64,000 nt of DNA from Odobenus rosmarus divergens (Eukaryota > Chordata > Mammalia > Carnivora > Odobenidae), in the NCBI RefSeq assembly GCF_000321225.1, contig NW_004451878.1, forward strand, positions 446,410 to 510,409. Direction: 5' to 3'. A program made the translations under genes and the position numbers. This document shows, one piece after another, positions 1-11,895 of this stretch. Position 1 is the first letter of the stretch, and every line of letters starts with the position of its first letter. Under the pieces are notes generated by a model. It was not told where the DNA came from. It saw nothing but the letters and a program-made list of their open reading frames with translations, and searched no databases.

Positions 1-1490
1 AGCGTGAGTTTGCTGGGGGATATTGGAACTGGTAATTGCTATTCTAAAACGGGCCTTGTAAGCTTGAAGAAATGTTTTGAGGGGGGAAAAGAGCCAATTT
101 AAGAGCTTTATAAAGCCATAAATGCCTTCTGAGCAAACCAAATGTAATCTATCTAGAGAGACACATTGTCCCTCAAACCCAACGGCAGACCCCGCAATGC
201 CACACAGCCCGCAGAAGTTACCGTGAAGGTAAGCGAGTTACCTGTACAGAGACAGAGGACTGGCCCCGATGATCCCGGTGCCTCTGAGGCCCCCCCAGGG
301 CAGGGCTGCCACCAAGTTAGCTCAGCTCACAGCTCCTTTCCCTGCCAGCCAATGCTGATTCCTCCCCCCAACGCAAACCAGACCGGCCGGCTGTGGCTTT
401 CCTTCGTGCTTCCCCAGTGTCCTTCTCTCCCTGCAGTCCTTGGAAACAAGGACGGCTGGAGACTTGGGAGCCATGGCAGAGAGTTCTGGCTCCGACCTGG
501 CCTCAGTTCCCTCCAGAAAGTGGGGCTGTTGTAAGAATCAAATAAGGAAACGTACATGAAGCACCTGCCACATAGCACTCAATAAAGAGCGGCTATTATT
601 CTTTTACGGCTTTTGTTACTTGTGGAAGGAACAAGCGTGCCCTAGGCAGAGGGCACCTTTGCAAGGCTCCAGCTTCTCCGGACTCAGCTCCTGTCGGGCA
701 CCTGGGTGTCAGGTGAAAGGACATCATTTAAGGATTCCCCCCCCAGCAGCATGCGGGCACGGACACTGGTCTGGCTTTCCCCCCGAAACAGTTCCAGCAC
801 CTCTTTCCTGACTTCATTTGCCCTTTATGTCCCCAAACTTCCTACAGACACATTCTTTAGCCGCGGCCGCTGCTCTGGCCTCGCACATTATGTCAGGACC
901 CCAGAGACCTCTGCTAACCCTGATTATCAACTCAGAGCCTCTTCATACCGGTGAGCTTCGCGAACTTGTCTAGGTTTATGGCTAGAAAAGCCAAGATTCA
1001 GAGAGAGCCGCTGCAGTAGAAGCAGCCAGGTGCCTACTCTCCCACCCTCTGTCATCCCCAGGCCTCCCTCTCCCGTCCCTTCCCCGGTGCCCTCCACCTC
1101 CATAATCTCACTTTCTTTTCAGATGTCAGTATTTCATAACGGAAAACAAAAGCCATATAATGCACAATTACCCACGTTCCATTGTGTTTTAACAGCTCTT
1201 CTGACAGCACGAAGCACCACACAGGAGCAGTAGAAAGGGATTCGAGATCAAGCTTCCAGTGAAATGTGTTTTTAGTTATATGTATTTTCGTAGTTTTGCA
1301 ACACCTTATTAAAGTTGAAAGCTATATATAACAGCATTACTGGTGGCACTTTTCAATACCACTGCAGTCGGGTTTCTTTCTAGCCCAAGGCAAATGTGCC
1401 CCAGCTGCCTCCAAGCAGACACTTCCCCATCCTGATGTCCTCTTCCATACCTCCTGGGCTGTTGTCCCCCACTCCCAACCCACACCTCCT
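1..1490. other. Noncoding stretch, no gene recognised
   Basis: Several short frames are open on both strands (for example 166-534 plus), but none has a recognisable domain, a biased composition typical of coding DNA, or convincing splice sites at its ends. No clear repeat family was recognised either. It is treated as unique intergenic or intronic sequence. Confidence 0.5.
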
Positions 1491-1499
1491 GCGCGCGCA

Positions 1500-1541
<42 letters not shown>

Positions 1542-1542
1542 A
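1491..1542. repeat. Compound (GC)n/(CA)n microsatellite
   Basis: A short alternating GC tract runs into an uninterrupted CA dinucleotide tract of about 20 units. Alternating purine-pyrimidine DNA of this kind can adopt the Z form and is commonly length-polymorphic. The Val-Cys-repeat open frames on the minus strand come only from this tract. Confidence 0.95.
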
Positions 1543-1884
1543 TAACTTCTGAACAGCGGGTAGAGAGATGAGACAATGGTCTGAAGTGTGGACAGGTGGC
1601 TCGGCTGTGACAGAAATTTTACAACCCCAAATCATGGGACTGGAGGTCTTCCCTGACCCACGCCTCTCCACGACTCACTTCCAGAGGGCCTGTCGTGACC
1701 TAATTGCTGCCCCCCACCCAAGATTATGCCAAGCAAGTTACCATTTCTGGGACTTCACTGAGGCCATGCCTTCCTCCTGGCTTGCTTACCTTCTTTCCCT
1801 CTGCCTTTTAAATCCCCACTTAAACCTGAAAATGGTTGTGATCCAGTCACAAAATAAAATTAACACACAGGAAGTAGCCTGGTG

Positions 1885-2040
1885 ATGGGGAAAGTCCCCC
1901 AGGGCCTCAGTGACAGGATTTGCAGCCCAGCCCTGCCACTTGCATTAGCCGGGTCCCCCTGAGCAAGTTTCTGACTTCTCTTGTCTTCATTTTTGGGTGC
2001 ATCCATAAAATAGGAGTTCAACCTACATGATTAGAAGGGT
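1885..2040 (+). mobile_element. MIR SINE fragment
   Basis: The order of motifs is that of a degraded sense-strand MIR: a 'gcccagccctgccac' segment, a 'gagcaagtttctgacttctc' segment and a final 'cataaaataggagt' segment. MIR is an ancient tRNA-derived SINE shared by mammals. No intact RNA polymerase III promoter is evident. Confidence 0.75.
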
Positions 2041-2079
2041 CTCCCCCTAGTCCTAGCATTCCTAAATGAATACCTACTA

Positions 2080-2300
2080 AGGTTTTCTGAGAAGTCTTTT
2101 ATGTGACCCCTACTAGGCACTTGGTGCCATCAGGAATAAAAAGAAGGATAAGGCACAGCTCCTGTCCTCAAGGAACCTGCACTTGGATGGAGAAGAGGGA
2201 CCTCTGAGAATGAAAAGTGAAATTACAGCAAATACTTTCAGCTCAAGCTCAAGCTAGCAATACATGAAAAGTCATGAGGCGGTACATGATTAGACGCCAA
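2080..2300 (+). repeat. Ancient interspersed repeat, MIR/L2 class
   Basis: It contains the sequence series 'actaggcacttggtgcc', 'cagctcctgtcctcaagg' and 'aacctgcacttggatgg'. Variants of this series recur in the window near 28,210, 34,060, 37,080, 45,250, 47,130 and 57,580, so it is an old dispersed family. I cannot name the family with certainty. Confidence 0.6.
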
Positions 2301-2479
2301 ATGGATTGTGCAGGCAATAATTGCTCTAGGCCGAGGAGTTCAGAGGAGGAGAGGGTGCTGAGCGGTGGGCTGGTCTCAGAATGCTGTACCTAAGAGGCGG
2401 GAGTTGATGCTGGGCTTGAAGGACAAGCACATGCACGGGATTTGCATCTGTGGGAACGGCCAGGTAAGCGGACCTTCAT

Positions 2480-2870
2480 GAGCAACGATGGTCAGGGCAG
2501 GGCAGGGTCAGGGGACAGTGCGTCAACTGAATTAGAGAGGAAATGAGATTCCTGCAGAAAAAAGCAGAGGCTGCTGAGCTGCAAAGGGTTTCAAGTGCCA
2601 TACTAAGATGCTTGATTTTGTTATCCTGCAAGTAGCAAGGAACCAATGAAGTGAGCAGCAGAGAACTGTGTTTTGAGAGAATTCATCAGGCAATGATTTG
2701 CCGAATGGATTGCAAAATGAGAGGCATGGGAAGTAAGGAAGGCAGGGAGAAGGGAATTGCAGTAATCCAGGCAGGAGGTATCAGCGTCTGGACCGGGGTG
2801 GTGGTGGTAACAAGGCAGTGACATGCCAGGAATGGAGAAGGATGGGAGGAGACAGCCTTAGTCTCCAAAA
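2480..2870 (+). repeat. Ancient interspersed repeat, unnamed family
   Basis: The stretch has the typical series 'ttgttatcctgcaagtagc', 'aaccaatgaag', 'gcagtaatccaggcagga' and a G-rich 'ggggtggtggtggtaac'. A second, diverged member is at about 58,140-58,870. Similarity beyond 2,870 fades, although 2,870-3,290 may be its tail. No coding capacity is seen. Confidence 0.55.
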
Positions 2871-3290
2871 GGTTATAGACTGGCTGACCATTTATTTATT
2901 GCCCGAGCTTGGACACTTTGGAGAGTGCAAAGGGAGCCATTACAATTACACGGGGACAGCAGACTTAAGCCAGGACTGTCCCGGGCAAACTGGGATGTAT
3001 AGTTGCTCGACGGAGCAGAGTGAAGAAGAGGAAAGGTGAGGTGGACACCAAGGTTTCAAGCCTGCAGGACAGGAAAAACATGGGAGGTGATAGGGACAGG
3101 TGGGAGGATGGCAGAAGGAGGGCATAGAATGATAGAGAAATAAGGGATGAAAGGAGTTCGCTGCAACTGAGTGGCCAAGCAGAGTTTGAATTCTTTGAAG
3201 ACAAGAGCTGCATCTTATCTGAATCACCACACAGACATTTGCTAAGCTGAACTGAGACAATAAAGACCTGCTGAATTTCATCTAAAGAGG

Positions 3291-4529
3291 GCTGATTGTT
3301 GGGGCAATAAGAGGCAAGGCTCCCCCTTCCCCGCCCCTTGGTTCTGTTTATTTATATGTATGTTTTCAGAATTTCAATAGACCTACCTCTTGGTAGGGTT
3401 TGTCCACATGGCCATCTACAGCCCAGGGACATCTGGTGAACTGATGATTCTGATGTGTGCTGAAAACATAAATGGGGCACCAAAATGGCCAATCCTGGCA
3501 GGGGACTCTCAGCAAATCCTCCTCCACACAGGAGAGAAGGAGCAGGGAATTAAATTCAAGCATGCCTCCACACAGAAAATGAGGCCAAAAGAAAGAGGAA
3601 ATTCAAGCTAAAAAAACCAAGAGAGCAAAATGCAACCTTCCCCTACCCTGGGTGGATATGGACTCTTGTGTGTAGGAGTCCCAGTTAGAACATCAACAGC
3701 AATTTCTGTTGTGTCTTATCCAAGCTGAGGATTAGTACCCAGCACCAGGACTCAGAAAACCTAGGCCTTTCCCACAGATGCAGCCCCATGCCATCGGGAC
3801 TCGACTCCATGGCTCTTGCCTACACTTCTGCGGCAGACATACAGGCCCACTAGCCAGGTCCCATAACACTGTCCAGAATGGGATCTTAAAGAGCCCCAGT
3901 GACCCAGAAATTTGAGGCAGAAACTAACCATTGGCTATGAATTATCCAGGTACCTGTGGCTAGAGTTACTTGATAAAGCTAATCTCCCCAAGAGTGTTGA
4001 TTACTGCTGAGTTAACAGTACAAGGTTTTGGGGTAGGGCAAAGTTGCCTGGCCCAGCCCTTCTCCTTAAGAAGAATTCGCTACCAATCCTCAGAGAGAGT
4101 TCCCTCTTGGAACCTTCTGATAGAAGCAACTCCACAAGTCCCTTTAGCTGATTTGGCAGCACCAACATCACAAAAGAAAGATGATGCTGTGGTTTGCAGT
4201 GGCTCTCAACCTTTTCTCCACTACACACACACACCTGTGAGTGACAGCAAGCCCCTGTCAGTCACACAGGATCCTTGCAGCAGTGGATCCCTACCGGGGG
4301 CAGGGCTCCCCTGAGTAAGTTATCAGAACAGGTTGAGGAGTGGTGGTGCCTTTGCAAAAGCCTTCCCCAACCCTTCAACCGACAGGGAGGTTCTGATACA
4401 CTGCACAAAGAGGGGCAGTGCTCACTCTCTCCCCTTGAGAATTACTGGACAAAAAACATGAAGACAATGTACAAATCAGGAAACTTGCCACTATACCAAA
4501 CTTCCTTTGAACACCTACCAGCTGTATGA
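3291..4529. other. Noncoding stretch, no feature recognised
   Basis: It is mostly unique-looking DNA. The 114-codon plus-strand frame at 3970-4314 shows no domain and no coding signature. A short CA tract lies near 4,220. Confidence 0.45.
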
Positions 4530-4680
4530 ACCACCTCACCCCCTTAGCATTCATTTTCTCACCTCTAAAATGGGAGTGGTTATAATAGAGAGCCTGTCTC
4601 CAATGGCTGTTGCAAGATTAAATGAAGTAATAAAAGTGTGTGCAATATAGTGGGAACTTAACAAATGTTTGAGTTTTAGT
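4530..4680 (+). mobile_element. MIR SINE fragment
   Basis: The 3-prime half of MIR in sense orientation is visible: 'ttttctcacctctaaaatggg', then 'gcaagattaaatgaagtaat' and 'gtgggaacttaacaaatg'. The tRNA-like head is missing. Confidence 0.75.
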
Positions 4681-4778
4681 TCAACTGACATTTTAACAGT
4701 GTGATTAGTGCTGACATGAAATTGGTATTTTCTAATTAATGGGTATTTTCTCTCAACATGACTCCATATATGATGCTC

Positions 4779-5146
4779 TGCTATAGACTGAATGTTTATG
4801 TGTCCCCAAAATTCATATGTGGAAATCCTAATCCCCAATGTGATGGTACTAGGAGGCAGGGCCTTTGGGAGGTGATTAGATCACAAAGGTGGAGACCTCA
4901 TGAATGGGATTAGGGCCCTTATAAAATAGGCCCCAGAGAGCTCCCTCACCTCTTTTGCCATGTGAGATTCTAGCAAGAAGTTGACAACCTTGTGAACCAG
5001 TATGTGGTCCCTCAACAGACACTGAATCTGTCTGCACCTTGATCTTGGACTTCCCAGCCTCCAGAACTGTGAGAAATAAATTTATGCTGTTTATAAGCTA
5101 CCCAGTCTATAGTAATTTGTTACAGTAGCCCAAACAGACTAAGATA
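4779..5146 (+). mobile_element. MLT1-type MaLR LTR (solo)
   Basis: This is a nearly full-length LTR of the ERVL-MaLR (MLT1) group. It starts near 'ctatagactgaatg' and runs through 'cctaatccccaatgtgatgg', 'gatcttggacttcccagcc' and 'ctccagaactgtgagaaat'. It ends near 'aacagactaagata'. No internal retroviral sequence is attached, so it is a solo LTR. These LTRs are tens of millions of years old and inactive; the polyadenylation-like AATAAA near its 3-prime third is a family feature. Confidence 0.88.
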
Positions 5147-5249
5147 TTCTCCTTCAGGAGAAATCTATTTGTTGGATAATAAAGCAGATGGTTGCCCCCA
5201 TCCTCACCCGACCCAGGGCCCTAGGAGTGGCCCATCATCTAAAGGGCGG

Positions 5250-7300
5250 TAGATAGCTAACATCATATGCAGTGATGAAAGGCTTAAATCTTTCTCCCTA
5301 AGATCAGGAATAAGACAAGATGCCCACTTTTACCACTGCTATTCAGCATTGACTGGAAGTTCTAGTCAAAGAAATTACTCAAGAAAAAGAAATACAAAGT
5401 ATTCAAATTAGAAGGAAGAAGTAAAATAATTTTTATTTGTAAATGACATGACCCTATATATAGAAAATCCCAAAGAATCTACAAGAGAGCTAGTAGAACT
5501 AATAAACAAATTCAGCAAAGTTGTAGGGTACATGATCGCATGCAAGTATCAGTTGTGTTTCTATACACCAGCAATGAACAATCTGAAAAGGACATTAAGA
5601 AAGAGCATCTAGAAGAATAAAATGCCTTGGAATATATATAATCAAAAAGGTGAAAGACTTTTACACTGAAAACTGAAAAATGTTGCTGAAAGAAATTAAA
5701 GAAGACCTAAATAAATGGAAAAACATTCCATGTTCATGGATAGGAAGAGTTAATATTGTTAAGAGGTCTATACCACCCAAAACTAATCCTATAAAAATTC
5801 CAACAGCCTTTTCCTCAAATTCATATGGAATTACAAAAAGCCCTGAATATCCGAAAACAATCCTGAAAGAGAGGAGCAACGTTGGAAAGCTCATACTTCC
5901 CAACTTCAAAATTTACCACAAATCTACAGTAATCAAAACAGTGTGCTACTGGTGTTAAGATTTGGCATATAGACCAATGGAATAGAATCAAGAGTCCAGA
6001 AATAACCCTGTATATCTATGGTTAATTGATTTTGACAGAGTGCCAAGTCCATTCAATGGGGAAAGAACAGTATCTTTAACAAATGATGCAGGGAGAACTA
6101 GATTTCTACATGCAAAAGAATGAAGTTGGACCCCTACCTCACACCACATACAAAAATTAACTCAAAAGGATCAACAACCTAAATATAAGAGCTAAATCCA
6201 TAAAGCTCTTCAAAAAAATAGGGATAAAACCTTGGATTTGGCAATGATTCTTAGACATATCACTAAAACTATAAGTAATAAAAGAAAAATATATAAATTG
6301 GACTTCACTGAAATTTTTAAAATTTTGTCCATCAAGGAACATTATCAACAGAGTGAAAAGACAACCTACAGAATGGTAGAAAGTATTTGCAAATCATGTG
6401 TCTGATAAGGGTTAAATATCCAGAAAATATAAAGAACTCCTAAAACTCAACAACAAAAAGACAAATCAATTTAAAAATAAGCAAAGCAGTTGAATAAACA
6501 TTTCTCTAAGGAAATATACAAATGGCCAATAAGCACACAAAAAGTCTTATCATGAGTCATTAGGGAAATGCAAATGAAAACCACAATGAGATACCACCTT
6601 ATACCTACTAGATTGACTACAAACAAACAAAAACAAAAACAGAAAATGAGTGTTAGCAAGGATGTGGAGAAATTGGAACCCTTGTGCTTTGCTGGTGGAA
6701 ACTTAAAATGGTGTGGAAAACAGTCGGTAATTCCTCAAAAAGTTAAACATTGAATTACCATATGACCCAGCAATTCCACTCCTAGATATATAACCAAAAG
6801 AACTGAAAACAGGGATGCCAACAGATACTTGTACCAATATTTATTGCAGCATTATTCACAATAGTTGGAAAGTGGAAATAACTCAAGTGTCCATCACAGA
6901 GGAAGAGATAAACAGAATGTGGTATACATATACAATGGGCTATTATTCAGCCATAAAAAGGAATGAGATTCTTATACATGCACACTATAGATGAACCCTA
7001 AACACATTATGTTAAGTGAAATAGCCAGACACAAATGAATAAATATATTATGATCCCATTTATATGAAATATCTAGAACAGGCAAATTTGTAGAAACAGA
7101 AAGTAGGTTAGAGGTTACCAGGGGCTGAAGCGAGGCCAGAATTGGGAGTCATTGCCTAATGGGTAGAAAGTTTCTGTTTGGGGTGATAAAAAAGTTTTGG
7201 AGATCGATAAAAAAGTTTTTATTACACTGTGAATGCAATTAATATCGCTGAATTGTATACCTAAAAATGGTTAAAATTTTTAACCATTGGTTAAAATGGT
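5250..7300 (+). mobile_element. L1 LINE, 5-prime-truncated, decayed ORF2 and 3-prime UTR
   Basis: The element begins inside the reverse transcriptase part of ORF2 (the 'agatagctaacatcatatg' region) and continues through the C-terminal region and the 3-prime UTR to about 7,265-7,300. The RT catalytic motif FADD is altered: 5,436-5,447 reads F-V-N-D, and stops and frameshifts break the frame throughout. The best remaining open piece is about 92 codons at 5,680-5,958. This is an ancient, dead L1 copy inserted in plus orientation. The last part is degraded and joins an unusual hairpin cluster. Confidence 0.92.
7266..7288. repeat. Perfect short inverted repeat (11-bp arms, 1-nt centre)
   Basis: The arms 7,266-7,276 and 7,278-7,288 are exact reverse complements around a single T at 7,277. 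It sits at the 3-prime end of the L1 fragment, directly before a larger hairpin. Confidence 0.95.
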
Positions 7301-7301
7301 T

Positions 7302-7355
7302 AAAATTACATATATATGGTAAAATTCCCAAATTTTACCATATATATGTAATTTT
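7302..7355. repeat. Perfect hairpin, 25-bp arms, 4-nt loop
   Basis: Bases 7,302-7,326 and 7,331-7,355 are perfect reverse complements separated by CCCA. The arms are AT-rich and contain a 'tacatatatatgg' core. Such a perfect arm match at an old L1 end suggests a later fold-back template-switch event rather than inherited L1 sequence. Confidence 0.95.
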
Positions 7356-8159
7356 TCATAGAAAATTAAATTGAACCCAAAGAGCCTAACCAAAGGGGGA
7401 AAACCCAGATTTCTTTCAACCTTGAACTCAGTAGCTAAAAATGCACATAGGCTTTTTAACAGACTACTCAGACTGAGGTACAAACTCCAGGAGGGAAGGG
7501 CCAGGGATGCTGCTTGCTTTCTGCAGAGGTGCTAGAATCAGGTAGCCACAAATGGAGTGGGGCTCCCCTAAAATGCAACCACTTAACAACTGTTTATTGA
7601 GCACACACAATGATTAACAGTGAGTAACCTGCCTGGGGAACTTGTACTTGGCCTGTCTTCTGAAGTCTGAGCAGCCATGGCCTGCAGCCCTGGACTGTGC
7701 TCAACCATTAGGATGTCTTTCTTTGTCGTTTGTTTTGGGTTTCAAGTGAAGGTACTGTGTAGATGGAAAAGCATTATACAGGTGTGAATGGTTGGTGTGG
7801 TTATCATTACTATGATCACTAGGGATTTATTAGGTCTTCTTGGAAGATGCCAGCCTAGCCAGCCTCCAACTCAAAGCCAGCAAAAGCAATAGGTTGCTCC
7901 TGAGTGTGGGGAGGAGAGGTTCTGGAGAGAAAGCAGGGAAGAGGAGTCAGCATGAGCAAAGTTCCAGAGGCTCTCTTACTCCACCAGAAGCCTTTCCTCC
8001 CTCGGTGCTGGCTGGCTCTGGTGCCCTGGGGGTGTTTGCTTATTATCTTCCTACACACATGCCCTTGTTTAAGGCTTCCCTCTATCTGCCTATTCAATCC
8101 TATCCTACTCAAACTTCAAGGCCCAGCTCATGGGAGACAGGATTTCTAACGGAAAAAGT
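7356..8159. other. Noncoding stretch, no gene recognised
   Basis: Overlapping short frames around 7,840-8,160 on both strands have no recognisable domain. A MIR/L2-like 'aactgtttattgagcac' string lies near 7,587. Otherwise the DNA looks unique. Confidence 0.4.
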
Positions 8160-8300
8160 TTAGATGCAGAGGGACCTGGGTTCTGATCCAAACTTAATCA
8201 GCTGTGTTTCTTGAGCCTGTGCCATATGTGAAAATGGGAACAGTTATACCCACATTCCAAGCCTGCTATCAGGTAGTAAGTGTCAAGGGTTTGGCACATG
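8160..8300 (+). mobile_element. MIR SINE fragment
   Basis: The segments 'gacctgggttctgatcc' and 'gtgaaaatgggaacagttat' match the sense-strand MIR body. It is degraded and partial. Confidence 0.65.
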
Positions 8301-8329
8301 ACCTCTTCTATGACGTCTCTACCAATCCC

Positions 8330-8610
8330 CACAGCCTACTTGATCTCTCCTTCCTCTGAGAGCCTCACTCTTAGTAGTATCTCTCATTTGGTAATGAATC
8401 CTCCTGACCTGTAATATCTCTTGTCATGAACCACTCTTACATACTGCTATGTAACTCCTCCAAAATAACTGAACTTCCCATGTTTTCAGGCTTATCTTCC
8501 CCACTCAAACTGTAAGTTCCTTCATGTAGAGGCCAAATCTTATCATCTTTTGTCTTCCTCCATGGTGGATAGCACACAGTGGGTGCTAAATAAATTGAAA
8601 ATATATTTGA
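8330..8610 (+). mobile_element. L2 LINE 3-prime fragment
   Basis: The typical L2 3-prime end is visible: 'ctgtaagttccttcatgtag', then 'ggtggatagcacacagtggg' and 'tgctaaataaattga'. L2 is an ancient non-LTR retrotransposon without activity in eutherians. Confidence 0.8.
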
Positions 8611-9604
8611 GGCAAATGGAGGATCCATTTGCAACAGAGGAAAACCCCACAGGAAACAGAACACATTCAGCTCAAAGTAATAGCCCATTCATACTCTCTG
8701 CTCTGGATGAAACTGTTCCCTGCCCATACTGGCACTTAATGAACACTCCATTCATTGAGTGAATGAAATCTGCTGATGCCCCCCCACTCATTAAGGTCAA
8801 CTACTGTGGCTAATCAGGAAAATAGTTAATCTGAAGGAAACACCTCTTTTTTTGTGAATTTTAGAATGTCTTTGGAAATGGTGTCTATCTTCTTAGTTTC
8901 ATTTGACCATTAAAAGGAGTCAATGTAAAAAAATTACTTAAAAAAAAAAGCCAATGCCCCATGAGCACAGCTCTCCCTCCATTAAGAGAAAGGAGGCCCG
9001 GGAGTAGGCTGCAGTGGTAGAGGGTAGCTGGCCAAGAATCTAAGCTGTGTCACCAATGATCCACAGAGCAGACAATCCACTTTCAAGAAAAGAGACTTGG
9101 TGCAAGCTGCCTTCATGTACCTTGTCCCTTAGAGCTTAAAGAATTCCGCAGCCTATTTGGCCAGGAGGCCCTCTGGGTCCCAACCATTGGTCAAATTTCA
9201 GATGAGTCACGACCACCCCGGGCCCTAAGTCCTCATCTGAGAGGAGGCCAAATTAGACTAGAGGCTCCCCAACATCCTCCTGCAAGTTTTACTGATTCCA
9301 ATGAGCCTTCCTATTTTCCCGAAAAATCAAAGGAGTCAGGGAAAGGGGAAGAGAAACATTAAAAGTGCCCTGGAGTCGAGCCACCAGCGCAGCCTCAAAG
9401 GGCAGGGACAACAGCAGGTCACCTGTGTCCATCTCTCTCCCCACAAAACCCCCCAAGGCGGGGCTGCTGGTAGGCCAGGACACTACCAGGGAGCAGGCCT
9501 AGTGCAGCTGACTTGGAAAAGCTGGGGAGGCTCAGCCCAGCCTCTGTGAGGGAAAGGAAGCAGCTCCTTCTTACCGTCCCATCCCCAACACTGGGAATAA
9601 AAGT
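8611..9604. other. Noncoding stretch, no gene recognised
   Basis: There is no recognisable exon. An A-run is present near 8,940. The frames at 9,289-9,549 on both strands lack coding character. Confidence 0.4.
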
Positions 9605-9810
9605 AAAGGCTCAGATAGCTTCACCTATTACACCTATCACGTGCCAGGTGCTCCGTCCCAACACAGCACCATAATGTAGTTATTTAAGTCCCCATTCTAC
9701 AAACGAGGACACTGAGATTTGGTCAAAGTCAAGCTGATAGTACCCAGCAGATGTGGGATTTGAATTCTGGTCGGTCTGAAGCCAAAGCCTTTTACCTTTC
9801 AGCTAAGCCC
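9605..9810 (-). mobile_element. MIR SINE
   Basis: In reverse orientation the MIR order is clear: 'cacgtgccaggtgctcc', then 'ccattctacaaacgagg' and 'gggatttgaattctggtc', the last being the complement of the tRNA-like B-box area. A further short MIR-like piece lies at about 10,300-10,385. Confidence 0.78.
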
Positions 9811-10874
9811 TCCATTGATTTCTGTCTGTCACTGAGAGATTCAGAAGCCAAATGGAGGGAGCAATGGGGCAGCTTTCAGTGGGTACAGGAGCTTCAGCTG
9901 TACCCATCCTCTCCCTCCCAACTGACTCACTGGGTGACCAACTTCCGTGGGGTTGCCTGGGACTGGACAAGAGACTTTTACATTAAAACTGTCCTGGGCA
10001 AACTGAGATGGTTGGTCATCCTATAACCAAGGCTCCCTTGTGCTTTGTGGTTCCAAAGAAAGCAAATACGTTTTCAGAATGACTCCTACTCTGAATAGAA
10101 GAATAGCTTTAGGCCTGTCCTCCAACACAGCCCCAAAGGGCCACGTCATACAGAGAAACCTCTCCTCTCTGCATCCCAGCTCCAGGCTAAGACCAGGAGA
10201 AGCCAGTCTGGGCTGAGCTGGGGCATGAGGAGAGCGGACAGAAGAGAAGAGGGACTTGGTAACTGAAGCCAATTGGGCCAGATTCTTTTGAGGCACTGCC
10301 CCCATCAAATATTCACAACGACCCCACAGTAGGGGATTACTAGTCCATTTTACAGAATAGCGACAATTTTGGAGATCATTTAGAGGATCTTCTCAGAGGT
10401 TCCCCCTAAACATTTAAGAAGCCTGGATCCTGAGAGTCTTGCTCAGGAGGCGCCTTACCAGGAATCTAGGCAGAATCCCCATAACACAAGCCCATGGGGA
10501 ACTGTTTCCATGGGGAGGGAGGTCAGACTGGGCCAGGCCCTCCTCCCAGCCCTCACTGGGAAGCTGGTAGAGGGTCTCACTCGGGTCTGTCTTCTCCAAG
10601 TGTATGCATGCACCAAGGGAGAAGGGGACTCGCCCCATGACAAGACCTTCACCGGGCATGAAGATGGAAAACGCAAAGGGCAACGCCTCTCTCTAGCTAT
10701 CCAAACACACCTCTTCTAATTCAGGCAGCACCTTCTCTAGGAAGCCCATAGTAGTCAAGGACTACTGCAGCCTGCGCTGAAGCCTCCTCCCCTGACCCCA
10801 CTCCAACCTCTTCATGATGTGTCTTGCATTCTTGTCTTGGGCTATCTATTATTTAACCAAATGAATAAGAGGAT
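9811..10874. other. Noncoding stretch, no gene recognised
   Basis: Short frames on both strands at 10,410-10,720 overlap one another and none has domain or splice support. The span includes the degraded MIR-like piece at about 10,300-10,385. Confidence 0.4.
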
Positions 10875-11160
10875 GAGCACTGGTGAGAGGCTGCCTGGGT
10901 TCAAATCCTGGCCTGCCCACATATTAGCTGGGTAACTCAAAACAGGTGACTTAACCTCTCCGTGCCTCAGATTACTCCAGGCAGAGGGAGCAGCAAGTGC
11001 AAAGGCCCTGAGGTAGCAGCATGCCTGACTTGTTCTAGGCCCCACAGGGAGGTCTGGGGTCAGTGTGGCTGCAAGAGATGGGTGAGGGAGACAGCCACAG
11101 GAGTTAATTGGGGAGGTGGAGATTCAGCCATGGTAAGGACTTTGGCTTTTATTCAATTAT
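10875..11160 (+). mobile_element. MIR SINE plus adjoining old repeat
   Basis: The MIR head and body are well preserved: 'ctgggttcaaatcctgg' (B-box region) followed by 'gtgacttaacctctccgtgcc'. From about 10,985 the series 'gcaagtgcaaaggccctgag' is a different, unnamed ancient repeat. Confidence 0.8.
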
Positions 11161-11379
11161 GAATCCAAATCATTGAAGTTTTAACAAATGAATTTGACAC
11201 TGTTCACTCATATGGTGAAGGCCAAGGACCTCGTCTGTTTGTTCATTTTTACCTCCCTCTTCTCCACCGTGGACCTGCAATCTATTTATGATTTTACTTC
11301 TATTACTTTCATTTGGAGCAGAGAAACTGAGGCCTGGAGATAATCTTTTTCTCTCTCCAGGCCTATAGCCAGACTTGAG
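11161..11379. other. Noncoding stretch
   Basis: Short unique-looking DNA between a MIR and an L2 fragment. A MIR-like string ('gagaaactgaggcctggag') lies near 11,323. Confidence 0.4.
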
Positions 11380-11895
11380 CCTGGTCTCCATTCCAGAATC
11401 TCAGCCTGGGTTCTCCCACCTCTCCTGAAGCTGCAGGCTGGTCCAGAGTCAGATTCCTTGTATTCCTTCTCAAACCCTTCCAAGGTTCCCCTTGCCCTCT
11501 CTCAATCCCTTCTCTCCCCAGGGCCTTACGGATAGAATAGTCACAATATCCCCTCACGCCTTTCTTCACTGATACCCTACTGTCCCGTCAGGCCTCAGCT
11601 CAAACATCACTCCTCAGACAGACACTTCCCTACTCTCTCTAAATAAACCCTTCCTGTTAAATGTTCTCAGGGTTTCATGTTCTCCCCCCTCAGAGTTCTT
11701 ATTACACTTGCGTTCTCATGTTTATTTGTATGATTTTTTTTTTTTTTTTAAGGCCCCTCTTCTCCATCCAACTGTGAACTCTATCAGGATTGACGCTATG
11801 TCTGGTTTTGTTCAGCTTTCTATTCCAGGCACCGGAACAGTGCCTAGCACACACTCGAGACATCCAGTAAATACTTGAAGAATAACTAAATGTCC
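11380..11895 (+). mobile_element. L2 LINE 3-prime fragment
   Basis: About 500 bp of L2 3-prime region. It contains 'ggcctcagctcaaacatcac', 'gtgaactctatcaggattg' and 'aacagtgcctagcacacac', and ends near 'ccagtaaatacttgaag'. A T-run lies inside it at about 11,737-11,750. Confidence 0.88.

Noticed and set aside
1309..1671. Minus-strand frames with long Val-Cys repeats
   Set aside because: The repeats are the translation of the CA microsatellite.
5680..5958. 92-codon plus frame resembling reverse transcriptase C-terminal sequence
   Set aside because: It is a surviving piece of a dead L1, already covered by the L1 entry, and not a host gene.
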